Shown here in pieces: positions 32,681-41,157 of a stretch of DNA of 64,000 nt. Numbering within the stretch: the stretch's first letter is position 1; each line of letters starts with the position of its first letter. A program made the translations under genes and the position numbers. Source of the stretch: Candidatus Peribacter sp. (GTDB taxonomy: Bacteria > Patescibacteriota > Gracilibacteria > Peribacterales > Peribacteraceae); assembly GCA_018652955.1 (NCBI GenBank), contig JABIBA010000013.1:309637-373636 (forward strand), written 5' to 3'. Under the pieces are notes generated by a model that had not been told where the DNA came from, searched no databases, and saw nothing but the letters and a program-made list of their open reading frames with translations.

Positions 32681-33105
32681 CTCTTCTTTGGCCATAACAT
32701 CAGTGTGCTTACAACAAGTAAGAACATGACGATTACTCTTAGGAGTGGCAGGAACGGCGCGAGGAATGTCAGACTTAAGCTAATTCCAAAGAGCGAGATA
32801 GGAATCAGAAGACATGCAGGGCAGAGGAGTGTAACTACGCCAAGACTTCCTGCAATAGTAGAGGCACGCTTAGCTCCAACTGGGCATGTGCCAAGTTTAA
32901 GACGAAAGAAGACGAGCCCTGCATCAAGAGACAGTATAAGAATCAACACACAGGTATAGATCAGTTCAAATTGTGTAGGAGAAGGCCGCGAAAGCCTTGG
33001 GAGCAAGTCACCCATGTACCCAAGTTCCCATGCAAAAAATGTACTAAGGAGTACTGCGGATATACTGAATGGGCGCCAGAAGTTTTTAGATTGCAGAAAC
33101 GTCAT
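32677..33105 (-). CDS. Four-helix membrane protein with paired Cys motifs, 142 aa
   Basis: Four hydrophobic segments (about residues 15-32, 47-66, 86-106, 112-135). Cys occur at GTCPVGAKR in the loop before helix 3 and as LLCPACLL within helix 3. A CxxC in a membrane helix recalls thiol-redox or metal-transport proteins. It begins 5 nt after the Cys-rich gene at 33111-33335, so the pair is an operon. No named family recognised. Confidence 0.6.
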   Translation of the reverse strand: MTFLQSKNFWRPFSISAVLLSTFFAWELGYMGDLLPRLSRPSPTQFELIYTCVLILILSLDAGLVFFRLKLGTCPVGAKRASTIAGSLGVVTLLCPACLLIPISLFGISLSLTFLAPFLPLLRVIVMFLLVVSTLMLWPKKS

Positions 33106-33110
33106 GATAG

Positions 33111-33335
33111 TTACGATGCGTTATTTAAACAGTATGGACAGCCGTTACATTTTTCCATTGAACATCCTTCCATGTTGTCACATCCAATTTTTTTACAGGT
33201 GTCTTCAACAGGACAGTGATAATTACTTGCTGAAGCAAGTTCACCGTTTTTATTGAGGTATACGGTGTAGCCGATTGTCATGACAGTAATGGCCAAGACA
33301 ACACTAAACCACGGTGATTGAAGAGCTTTGTTCAC
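33111..33335 (-). CDS. Membrane-anchored Cys-rich protein, 74 aa
   Basis: GTG start at 33335, 6 nt after TATAAT. An N-terminal transmembrane helix (residues ~8-26) is followed by a 30-residue tail with seven Cys, one His and two Met (HCPVEDTCKKIGCDN, then CSMEKCNGCPYC). This looks like an extracytoplasmic soft-metal site (copper, zinc) or a disulphide-rich domain. Forms a two-gene unit with the four-helix membrane protein. The ORF is open further upstream, but that part covers the promoter. Confidence 0.6.
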   Translation of the reverse strand: MNKALQSPWFSVVLAITVMTIGYTVYLNKNGELASASNYHCPVEDTCKKIGCDNMEGCSMEKCNGCPYCLNNAS

Positions 33336-33341
33336 GTAACT

Positions 33342-33370
33342 ATTATAGCATGATTTTTTTATCGTGTGAA
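33342..33370 (-). promoter_or_regulatory. Promoter, leaderless GTG type
   Basis: On the minus strand TTCACA (33370-33365), 17-nt spacer, TGC-TATAAT (33347-33342), then 6 nt to the GTG start. Confidence 0.65.
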
Positions 33371-33406
33371 ACACGCTTACATCTTGAATTGTGGCTTAGA
33401 ATACGC

Positions 33407-36400
33407 TTATTTTCTCTTTCTACGTATCCAGCTAAATCCTGCAGCTGCTCCTGCTCCAATTACTGCCACTGCTGCAGGTCCTGTGTCTCCTACAGGCCCT
33501 TGGGTTGCTATGAGCGGTTGCAGTTGTGCCAGTGGAAGCTGGAACGGAAGCTGGTTGTATGTCGGACGCTGAGGGAAGTTGTACTGCTGATACCCTTGGA
33601 ACTGAGAGGCGACTGCTGCTTGTGGGGTAACGGATTCTTGGGCTTCCTCCTCTTCGGTATCAGATGCGATGAGAGTGTCTTCTTCTTCTATTCTGCAGAA
33701 TCGGTCACAACCATCATTACTTATACGGTTTCCATCATCACAGGTTTCTACAGAGTCGGTGATACCATCTCCGCATCGGCCACCACTACAATCTGGTCGG
33801 CAGTTGGCATCTGGAGAGGCAGAGTTACGGTTTCCATCATCACACTCTTCGCCTGCATCTATTACCTCATCGCCACAGGTCAGAGAAAGGAAGCGACACT
33901 GTTGGCATTGATAGGGAAGATCAGAATCGTGCAAAGAGCTTTCACATTGTTCGCCGAGTAAGCTCTGCACAATACCGTCTCCGCAGATACCAAGTTCAAG
34001 AAGGCACACGGAGTTACATCCGTCATTGTCTCTTCGGTTTCTGTCGTCACATTCTTCTGGAGGCTCGAGTGTTCCATTTCCACATATCACGGCGGATGCT
34101 ACGAGTGATTCTTCTGTAAGGGTTAGTGTTTCTTCTGGAGCACTATTCTTATTCTGTAGAGCTGTGATTATTTGAAGGGAATTATCTGAAGAAGATGAGA
34201 ATGCAATGATCGTGCTCTTTTGTGAGGAAGAGAAAATATTACTAGTACTGCTACTACTAATGCTTGATGACTTTGGCTTTAGTGGACAGGTGCATGTTTG
34301 AATGTCACAAGTGCGCAATGGGCTTACACAATCGATTGCAGCTTCACATTCTTCATCTCCTTCGAGTATTCCATCTCGGCAGACAGACTCGACGTGTTCG
34401 CAATCGGTATCATTGGTGCAATTGAATGGACCAGGTCCTTTGATAGTGACACAGGCATTATTAATACAAGCAGTGTGTGTGCCACAGCCAAGTTGAGGGT
34501 GGCATTTGTGTGGACCAGCACCTCCTATTTGCAGACAGGCATTATTACTACATTCCAGATGAGACTCCTCTCCACATCCAAGAGAGAGCACACATTCATT
34601 TCTTCCTGCACCTGCTACGAGTTTACAGCTGCTGCCATCACATACAGCATGAGAAGGACCGGGAGTGCTAGTCGATGAGCTACTACTAGAGGAAGAGCTT
34701 GTATTGCCATCGTCATTATCATCCTGATCATCTTCATCTTCCTCATCATCGTCATCGTTATCATCATCTCCACCGTCATCTCCTCCTCCGGTGTCAGCGA
34801 GGCTACTACTTGAAGAACTGGATTGCGACAGGTCTTTTCCTTGGCAATCTTTATCACAACCACTTGTCTCTACAGCCTTACAAGAGCCTTGATTGCTCGG
34901 GAAAGCGGGGTTCCAGATACACGTATCTATCCAACGAGTGACAACTGGATCCAGTACATCACAGAGGGATCCATCTGCGCATCGCATCTCTCCGCTGTCG
35001 CATTGTTCTCCGCTATCAACGATTCCATCACCACATCGAGCAGGCTTACAATCTGTTCGGCATGCTGCATTTGGCTCGTCGGAGTTACTATCTCCTGCAT
35101 CGCAAACTTCGTCATCCATTGTCCTATGCTTGTCATCCATTCCCTTGGAATAGACTTTGTTGTCTCCACAATAGTCTCCAGTACAACTTAATTTGCAGAG
35201 TATGCCTATACCTTCTGCATTTTGCGTAATGCAGTTTGTCGTAACTATCGGTCCACAATCACATTCTTCACCATGATTAGTTTCGATTTGACCATTTCCA
35301 CAAGTGCCAGACGTGCAATCTTTTCGGCAAGCAGCTTCTGTGTCATCAGAATTTCTGTCTCCTTCATCACACTGCTCATTGCCTTCACGTATTCCGTTTC
35401 CGCATTCTGGCCCTGTTCCATCATCTTCATCATCTACGTCTTCAATACTGCTCGTACTACTTGATGCACTTGATAGTACTTGCCCTTCGCTCTTACATTG
35501 GCTGTCACAACCGTCACCGTCTTGCGGTTCACAGGTTCCTCCGAATGCTTCACATAGGTAATCCGAGACCTTGTCTAGACCCCCTCCTCCAACCCATAAA
35601 TGGTAGCAATCCATTCCCTCAAACTTTTCTCCATCCGGTTTACTAATACCGACACATTTTGAGCCATTATCACATTCTTCTTCATGCCCCTCTAGTCTCT
35701 GGTATCCGTTTTGAGATCCTTCTGAATTATCGACAACGCCATCTCCACAGAGAGGAAGGTAACATCCTTCCCTGCATTGAGCTGAGCCTTTACCAAGTTG
35801 ATTTGCCCCTGGGTCACACTCTTCATCTGCAGAGTGTTCGACTCCAGTATCAACTCTGCCATTACCACAGAGAATTTCTCCGTATGTACAAGAAGAGGTG
35901 CAAAACACATCGCCCCAAGTCTTTCCTTCTTGTCCACCTTGGATGACACACCAGTCTCCTTTTCCGCAGCATGTGTTCCTCTTGGATGCGTGACAGTCAT
36001 TGCAAGATGCTCCACTTACCGCGCATTTTGCCCCAAGGTCACATTCTTCATCCTGGTCTATGTTTCCGTTTCCACAGCCCATGTTTACGAGTTTGCATGA
36101 TGCAGAACATCCATCTCCATCATCACGGTTTCCATCGTCACATTCTTCATCATCTTCTGTGTAACGCTGTCCGTCGAGGCCATCTCTTTCTTCTACTCCA
36201 TTTCCACAGTAATGGGAGAGGTTGCAACTACTCGACCAGCAGCGAACCTGTGTCCCATTTCCGTATGGAGTTTTTGCGTTTGTGGTGCTGCAGTATTGCG
36301 GAGTTACACCTTCACCTAGTCCACACTCACAGAGTTCATCACTATCGAGAATGCCATCCCCACACCCTGCCGGAGTGCAATCTGTTCTACAGGCGTCGGG

Positions 36401-37207
36401 TTCGGTGTCAGAATTATCTTCACCGTCATCACACCATTCTCCATGTTGCTTAAAGCCGTCACCACAAGAGGAGGATTTGCAGTCGTTCGTACATCCATCG
36501 GTGTTACTGGTATTGCCATCGTCACATTCTTCACCTTCTTCTGTATCTCCATTTCCGCATTCAGGCTGATTGCCGCCGTCATCTCCACCGTCATCTCCTC
36601 CATTACCTCCTTGTGATCCACAGCAGAAATCCCAGCCGGAACGAGGAGTTGAAAAACAGTCAGTGACTGTGCTTCCCCCTTCTTCACGAGCATAACAACC
36701 TTGGTTTTTAGCTCCACATCGACTGCAGAGACTTTCTGTACATGAGGAACATGCATTTCCTCCACCATCAGATCCATTATCACCATTATCTCCACCATCT
36801 ACTCCACCATTCAATCCACCATCTATCCCTCCATCTAGTCCTCCGTCAGTTCCTCCGATAGGACCGGGTAGTGGCGGTGGACCAGGGGCTGTACCGATTG
36901 CTCCACCATCTCCTGTGCCATTTCCACCACCAGTGGAACAGCCGGGCAATTGAGTGTTCTTGCATTCACCGTCGAGACCGTTTACAACACATAAGTCATC
37001 TGTACAAGCATCTCCATCATTGCAATTAACAATGCTCATTGGGTCTCCAGGGCAGCATTCTCCCGTAATAAATTCACAACCTGGAGTATTTACCCACGCA
37101 TTATTTTGCTCAGGCACAATCACTTGTCCCAACTGAGAAATGCTCATAGCAGATATGATCCCTACAAGAATTATGAGAACGCCGACTTTACCAATATTAT
37201 TGTGCAT
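33407..37207 (-). CDS. Giant surface protein with about 16 Cys-rich DUF4215-type repeats
   Basis: 1266 aa. Signal/anchor helix at the N-terminus (residues ~7-26). About 16 units of the form CGNGxxExGEECDDGN...DGCxxxC follow (e.g. ECGNGDTEEGEECDDGN, RCGDGITDSVETCDDGN), each with acidic, probably Ca-binding and disulphide-bonded character, as in DUF4215/Myxococcus Cys-rich repeats. They are interrupted by Gly/Asp-rich, poly-Ser and very acidic linkers, and by a block of CNNACLQIGGAG-like units. The C-terminus is a Gly/Ala helix ending SWIRRKRK, a membrane anchor with stop-transfer charges. Start ATG 37207 lies 12 nt after TAGAAT. A surface adhesin or host-contact protein is plausible but unproved. 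Confidence 0.85.
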   Translation of the reverse strand: MHNNIGKVGVLIILVGIISAMSISQLGQVIVPEQNNAWVNTPGCEFITGECCPGDPMSIVNCNDGDACTDDLCVVNGLDGECKNTQLPGCSTGGGNGTGDGGAIGTAPGPPPLPGPIGGTDGGLDGGIDGGLNGGVDGGDNGDNGSDGGGNACSSCTESLCSRCGAKNQGCYAREEGGSTVTDCFSTPRSGWDFCCGSQGGNGGDDGGDDGGNQPECGNGDTEEGEECDDGNTSNTDGCTNDCKSSSCGDGFKQHGEWCDDGEDNSDTEPDACRTDCTPAGCGDGILDSDELCECGLGEGVTPQYCSTTNAKTPYGNGTQVRCWSSSCNLSHYCGNGVEERDGLDGQRYTEDDEECDDGNRDDGDGCSASCKLVNMGCGNGNIDQDEECDLGAKCAVSGASCNDCHASKRNTCCGKGDWCVIQGGQEGKTWGDVFCTSSCTYGEILCGNGRVDTGVEHSADEECDPGANQLGKGSAQCREGCYLPLCGDGVVDNSEGSQNGYQRLEGHEEECDNGSKCVGISKPDGEKFEGMDCYHLWVGGGGLDKVSDYLCEAFGGTCEPQDGDGCDSQCKSEGQVLSSASSSTSSIEDVDDEDDGTGPECGNGIREGNEQCDEGDRNSDDTEAACRKDCTSGTCGNGQIETNHGEECDCGPIVTTNCITQNAEGIGILCKLSCTGDYCGDNKVYSKGMDDKHRTMDDEVCDAGDSNSDEPNAACRTDCKPARCGDGIVDSGEQCDSGEMRCADGSLCDVLDPVVTRWIDTCIWNPAFPSNQGSCKAVETSGCDKDCQGKDLSQSSSSSSSLADTGGGDDGGDDDNDDDDEEDEDDQDDNDDGNTSSSSSSSSSTSTPGPSHAVCDGSSCKLVAGAGRNECVLSLGCGEESHLECSNNACLQIGGAGPHKCHPQLGCGTHTACINNACVTIKGPGPFNCTNDTDCEHVESVCRDGILEGDEECEAAIDCVSPLRTCDIQTCTCPLKPKSSSISSSSTSNIFSSSQKSTIIAFSSSSDNSLQIITALQNKNSAPEETLTLTEESLVASAVICGNGTLEPPEECDDRNRRDNDGCNSVCLLELGICGDGIVQSLLGEQCESSLHDSDLPYQCQQCRFLSLTCGDEVIDAGEECDDGNRNSASPDANCRPDCSGGRCGDGITDSVETCDDGNRISNDGCDRFCRIEEEDTLIASDTEEEEAQESVTPQAAVASQFQGYQQYNFPQRPTYNQLPFQLPLAQLQPLIATQGPVGDTGPAAVAVIGAGAAAGFSWIRRKRK

Positions 37208-37259
37208 ACAATTGATCAAATTCTATCAAATCTCTTTCGATAATTAGCTTGCCAATACT

Positions 37260-37283
37260 AAAAAACCCCGCATGCACGGGGTT
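37260..37283 (-). terminator. Intrinsic terminator of rplJL
   Basis: On the minus strand CCCCG, loop TGCATG, CGGGG, then six T. It is placed 20-44 nt after rplL. Confidence 0.9.
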
Positions 37284-37303
37284 CGATAGTAATCAGTAAA
37301 TGA

Positions 37304-37714
37304 TTATTTAAGCGTTACTGTTGCTCCAGCTTCTTCAAGCTTCTTCTTCATCTCTTCAGCTTCGTCTTTTGGAACACCTTCCTTGATTACTTTAGGTGCG
37401 CCATCAACTGCTGCCTTGGCTTCGCCAAGAGGGAGACCTGTGATCTCTCGAACTGCTTTGATAGCAGCGATCTTCTGATCACCGGCACCAGTGAGCTCGA
37501 CGTCGTAGTTACTCTTTTCTTCAGCTCCGCCTGCGTCACCGCCAGCGGCTGCCCCTGCTGCCACCGCGACTGGTGCAGCTGCAGAAATGCCGTACTCTTC
37601 CTCCATGAATTTTACGACGTTGTTCAACTGTACAACGTTAAGCTTCTCGACTGCGTCAATTACTGTCTTCTCTTCTTTAGAGAGTTCTACTGTAGTTGTT
37701 GTGTCATCAGCCAT
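37304..37714 (-). CDS. rplL: 50S ribosomal protein L7/L12
   Basis: 136 aa. N-terminal dimerisation helices, an Ala/Gly-rich hinge (residues ~45-65) and the C-terminal domain [20 protein letters not shown] ... GATVTLK that recruits translation factors. Second gene of the rplJL operon, 30 nt after rplJ. rpoB does not follow, unlike many bacteria; a terminator closes the unit. Confidence 0.97.
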   Translation of the reverse strand: MADDTTTTVELSKEEKTVIDAVEKLNVVQLNNVVKFMEEEYGISAAAPVAVAAGAAAGGDAGGAEEKSNYDVELTGAGDQKIAAIKAVREITGLPLGEAKAAVDGAPKVIKEGVPKDEAEEMKKKLEEAGATVTLK

Positions 37715-37744
37715 GATGGATAAGGGGAAATAAAATAAAGCAAA

Positions 37745-38458
37745 TTAAGATTCGGATCCTTCTGATGCAGCAGGTGCTTCATCAGTCTTTGGTGGTTCTT
37801 GCGTTGGGGCTGCCTCCTCGGCAGCAGGTGTTTCCTCTGCAGCTGGAGCTGCTTCTTCCTCAGGTGCTGCAGCAGGCTCTGCTTCTTCCGCTGGCTCTGG
37901 TGCAACTTCTGGTGTTTGTACTTCATCTTTTACGAAACCTCCTTTGTCTGCCATCTGATCCAAAGCACGTGCGAATCCTCCAAGTGGAGAAGTACAAAGG
38001 CTTGCAAAGCTCACAAGTGGAGAGCGAAGCATTCCAACAAACATACCAAGGAGTTCTTCACGACCAGGCATTTGTGCAAGAGTCATAGACTCTTGCGGCG
38101 TGAGAAGTTTTCCATCGTATACACCACCAACAAGAGTTACCTTGTCGTGATCTTTGCTGAATTTGAATGCTGTCTGTGCTCCTGATAGGGGATCTTCGTA
38201 ACTCATGATGCATCCAATAGGACCATCGATTTCTTTAGGAGTAATATCTGGAAGGCCAGCTTCTTTAAAAGCGAGCTTGATAAGAGTCTTCTTAGCTACC
38301 TTCATCTCTGCACCGTTTTCTCGTAGCTGAGAACGCAAGTCACTAACGTCTCCTACATTTAGTCCAATGAAGTGACTAAACATTACAGACTGTGAGTCTT
38401 TAAGTTTTGTAGCTAGTTCTGTAACTTGTGCGGTCTTTTGATCTTTAGTGAGAGCCAT
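37745..38458 (-). CDS. rplJ: 50S ribosomal protein L10 with acidic C-terminal extension
   Basis: 237 aa versus about 165-175 in most bacteria. The L10 core is clear (MALTKDQKTAQVTELATKL; MKVAKKTLIKLAF; GPIGCIMSYEDP; MLRSPLVSFASL). The extra ~55 residues at the C-terminus are almost only Ala, Glu and Pro, a low-complexity acidic tail after the L12-binding helix. L10 carries the L7/L12 stalk and represses its own mRNA through the leader upstream. Confidence 0.95.
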   Translation of the reverse strand: MALTKDQKTAQVTELATKLKDSQSVMFSHFIGLNVGDVSDLRSQLRENGAEMKVAKKTLIKLAFKEAGLPDITPKEIDGPIGCIMSYEDPLSGAQTAFKFSKDHDKVTLVGGVYDGKLLTPQESMTLAQMPGREELLGMFVGMLRSPLVSFASLCTSPLGGFARALDQMADKGGFVKDEVQTPEVAPEPAEEAEPAAAPEEEAAPAAEETPAAEEAAPTQEPPKTDEAPAASEGSES

Positions 38459-38625
38459 GATAGTAAGAGTTTAGGAGTGTGGAGTTAAAAAAAGTCTCCA
38501 GGATGACCGGGAGACCAGCGAGGTAGACGACACGACTCAGCAAGCCTAAGCCGACTGAACGATGCTGTATACCTCGGAGGGTCTAATTTGGGGCCATCAG
38601 CCTTGCGCCCTCGGTCTTCGGTCGT
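38459..38625 (-). promoter_or_regulatory. Ribosomal protein L10 leader
   Basis: About 165 nt of untranslated, GC-rich, structured sequence directly before rplJ. The position and many complementary segments (for example CCGAAGACCGAGG and AGGCTTGCTGAGTC arms) fit the L10 leader by which L10-L12 binds its own mRNA. Assigned mainly on position; I could not run a covariance model. Confidence 0.6.
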
Positions 38626-38631
38626 TTGGGG

Positions 38632-38659
38632 ATTTTATACGATAGCTTTGTTTTAGCAA
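38632..38659 (-). promoter_or_regulatory. Promoter of the rplJL operon
   Basis: On the minus strand TTGCTA (38659-38654), 16-nt spacer, TAAAAT (38637-38632). Confidence 0.6.
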
Positions 38660-38669
38660 GAAAATACGT

Positions 38670-38675
38670 TATATT
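38670..38675 (+). promoter_or_regulatory. -10 element of dtd
   Basis: TATATT, 9 nt before ATG 38685, with TTGTTT 16 nt upstream; divergent from the rplJ promoter. Confidence 0.45.
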
Positions 38676-38684
38676 TTTCTGACT

Positions 38685-39128
38685 ATGCGCCTTATCCTCC
38701 AAAAAGTCACCGAAGCCTCTGTCTCTGTGGACGGGGAAATCGTCGGCCAGATAGATGCGGGATATCTGTTATTTCTAGGCATACTCCATGGAGATACAGC
38801 AGCACAGGCAGAGCTGATTGCTGAGAAGATCGTAAAGACGAGGTTATTTGATTCCGCAGATGGAAAAATTAATGATCAGTCTATCCTCGATACAGGTGGC
38901 TCAATCTTGGTTGTATCGCAGTTTACGTTGGCAGGAAGGCTCGAGAAGGGGAATCGCCCGGACTACAGCCAGGCGGAGTCTCCGGATGCGGCGAAGGTTT
39001 TGTATGAATACTTCATCAGAAAGTTAGAACAGCTTGGGGTTGCCAAAGTGGAATCTGGTGAATTTGGAGCGTATATGGACGTAACGCTAAAAAATGATGG
39101 ACCTGTCACGCTAATATTAGAACGCTAG
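38685..39128 (+). CDS. dtd: D-aminoacyl-tRNA deacylase
   Basis: 147 aa, full length. It hydrolyses D-aminoacyl-tRNA and glycyl-tRNA-Ala. MRLILQKVTEASVSVDG at the N-terminus, the active-site SQFTLAGR and the cross-subunit NDGPVTLILE at the C-terminus (Gly-cisPro motif) are all present. GNRPDYSQAESPDAAKVLYE is typical. A D-amino-acid racemase is encoded 22 kb away in this window, which would make such proofreading useful. Confidence 0.95.
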   Translation: MRLILQKVTEASVSVDGEIVGQIDAGYLLFLGILHGDTAAQAELIAEKIVKTRLFDSADGKINDQSILDTGGSILVVSQFTLAGRLEKGNRPDYSQAESPDAAKVLYEYFIRKLEQLGVAKVESGEFGAYMDVTLKNDGPVTLILER

Positions 39129-39226
39129 ACTTTCGCTAAAACTACCGTTATTTGGCTTACTATGGCCAAAAAATGTGAACGATAACCCTATGCAGAGGTT
39201 GAATGCCTCCTTACTATGGTTCTCCA

Positions 39227-41152
39227 ATGACAAGCGTCGCGAGCATTCAGTTGGCCCCTGTTCTCGACCGACTCGGAGAGTCCGGTGCATCGTATGATAC
39301 CAGTAGACTTGCTCGAGCGTTTACAATCGCTCAGTCCAGTTTTGGTGATGAGCCACATTGGACTGGCGAAACAGTTCTTAGTCATACATTGGGAGTCTTG
39401 GAGCAACTTTCTCCTTTTGAGCCCGATGAAGACACGGTAGTTGCCTGCTTACTGCATCATGTACTAGAGCAGCAGCAGATGACGCTTACAGAACTAGAGG
39501 AGCAATTTGGTTCTAAGGTACGCTCTCTTGTTTCTGGTATTCATCTTCTTTCGCATATAACTCTAGAAGGCCGACGCAGATCTATAGAGGATCTTCGTAT
39601 CATGTTGCTGTCCGTATCAGATGATATTCGTGTGTTGCTGGTATGTTTTTGCGACCGAGCACACTGCTTTAAGTCTATTGAAAAAATAGATCCTGCACGC
39701 GCCAAGCGTCTTGCTCAGGATGTATTGCAACTTTTTGCACCTGTAGCAGCACGTCTTGGAATCTATTCGATAAAGCATGAGCTAGAAAGCTTTGCGTTTC
39801 CAGTACTCTACAAGCATGACAGTGAGCACATTGCGCAGCAGTTAGACCGTATACATATAGAACGTCCAGACTTCCTCCAGAAGTCCTGCACAGCCTTAGA
39901 GCATTTTTTGGATGAGCAAGGTATAGAAGCAAAGGTCAGCTCTCGCCAAAAATATTCCTACAGTATTTTTCAGAAAATGCGCAGGAAGTCTCTTACAAGC
40001 ATTGAGGATATTTACGATTTGTTTGCACTGCGCGTTATCGTAGAATCAGAAGAAGATTGCTACCGTGTTTTAGGACTATTACATCGACTTGGTCGCCCAC
40101 TTCCCAATCGCTTTAAGGACTACATTGCATTTCCTAAGCCCAACGGATATCAGAGTTTGCATACAACGCTTGCAGGGTTTGCAGACCTCCCTGATAACCA
40201 CTTTATGGAGGTGCAGATTCGTACGACAACAATGCATCGTGAAGCACAGTACGGTATAGCCGCTCACTGGAGCTATAAAGAGGATGGTGCCACTGCGCGT
40301 GCTATCGAAAATGTGCAGCTGCACTCCATGCTTATCAACCAAGAATCTGTAGAAGAAGATGGAGGATCAGATGATAGTCAGTCGTTTGCTGATCACATCT
40401 TTGTACTTACTCCACGTGGTGAGGTTATTGAGCTTCCAGAAGGAGCGACTCCTTTGGACTTTGCATTTCAAGTGCACACAGATCTTGGGCTTTCATTTAG
40501 AGGGGCTCACGTAAATGGATCGATTGTTTCTATGGATTATCAATTAGAAAATGGTGACGTGGTTGAAATCCAAAAACACTCTTCACCAAAACCTTCTACT
40601 CAGTGGATGCAGATGTTACGTATGGCGAGTAGCCGTAGTAAATTGCGAAGATATCTGTATGCACAGGAGCGTCCACAGCTTATATCTACAGGAAAAGAAA
40701 TGGTTGCTGCGGAGTTTAAAAAGAGGGGAATTGCACCACTGACGACTGACCTCTCTATATTACGTTTGTGCGATGGAGAATCCCTTAACTTCTCTCAGAG
40801 AGAAGATGTGTTAATGAAAATTGGCCAAGGATCTGAGCGTGCTGCAGCACTCTTTCCTCGTTTAGGACTTCTTACAGAGCAAGAGCGAGGAGGGCACGAG
40901 GATGTTCCCGCTAAAAAAGCTATAGAGAAAAAGCCTGGGAGAATGCAACGTAAGGATTCTCTGATTGGAATCGAAGGAGGAATATCTATGCCAATGCGCT
41001 ATGCCAAATGTTGTGGACCGCAGGAGTTACCTAAAGAAAGCATTGCAGGAAATATTGCTCGTGAAGGAATAGTTATGGTGCACAGAGACCAATGTCGGAT
41101 GTACGCAAATACTAACCCCGAACGAAGAGTGAAGGTCTGGTGGAAGAAATAG
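39227..41152 (+). CDS. rel: RelA/SpoT-family (p)ppGpp synthetase with degenerate HD domain
   Basis: 641 aa from ATG 39227 (9 nt after TACTAT); an upstream in-frame ATG at 39203 is also possible. Domain order: HD-type hydrolase (~25-180), synthetase (~225-345), TGS (~375-435) and a short zinc-finger region (KCCGPQELPKE) at the end; no ACT domain. In the hydrolase, the usual HD-x-x-ED (LLHDVVEDT) reads LLHHVLEQQ, so metal-binding Asp and the Glu-Asp pair are altered. The synthetase retains SIEDIYDLFALRVIV, KDYIAFPKPNGYQSLHT and EVQIRT. Likely makes but does not degrade (p)ppGpp. Confidence 0.9.
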   Translation: MTSVASIQLAPVLDRLGESGASYDTSRLARAFTIAQSSFGDEPHWTGETVLSHTLGVLEQLSPFEPDEDTVVACLLHHVLEQQQMTLTELEEQFGSKVRSLVSGIHLLSHITLEGRRRSIEDLRIMLLSVSDDIRVLLVCFCDRAHCFKSIEKIDPARAKRLAQDVLQLFAPVAARLGIYSIKHELESFAFPVLYKHDSEHIAQQLDRIHIERPDFLQKSCTALEHFLDEQGIEAKVSSRQKYSYSIFQKMRRKSLTSIEDIYDLFALRVIVESEEDCYRVLGLLHRLGRPLPNRFKDYIAFPKPNGYQSLHTTLAGFADLPDNHFMEVQIRTTTMHREAQYGIAAHWSYKEDGATARAIENVQLHSMLINQESVEEDGGSDDSQSFADHIFVLTPRGEVIELPEGATPLDFAFQVHTDLGLSFRGAHVNGSIVSMDYQLENGDVVEIQKHSSPKPSTQWMQMLRMASSRSKLRRYLYAQERPQLISTGKEMVAAEFKKRGIAPLTTDLSILRLCDGESLNFSQREDVLMKIGQGSERAAALFPRLGLLTEQERGGHEDVPAKKAIEKKPGRMQRKDSLIGIEGGISMPMRYAKCCGPQELPKESIAGNIAREGIVMVHRDQCRMYANTNPERRVKVWWKK

Positions 41153-41157
41153 CGTGA

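Noticed and set aside
34677..34812. Simple-sequence repeat in the giant gene as an independent repeat element
   Set aside because: It encodes in-frame acidic and poly-Ser linkers with mixed codons, so it is part of the protein.
33314..37136. Long open frames on the plus strand opposite the giant Cys-rich gene
   Set aside because: Shadows produced by the repetitive Cys/Asp/Gly coding sequence; no start signals and no sensible protein features.
39162..39185. Tiny ORF MAKKCER upstream of rel as a leader peptide
   Set aside because: No terminator or alternative RNA stems follow it; seven codons between two genes are expected by chance.
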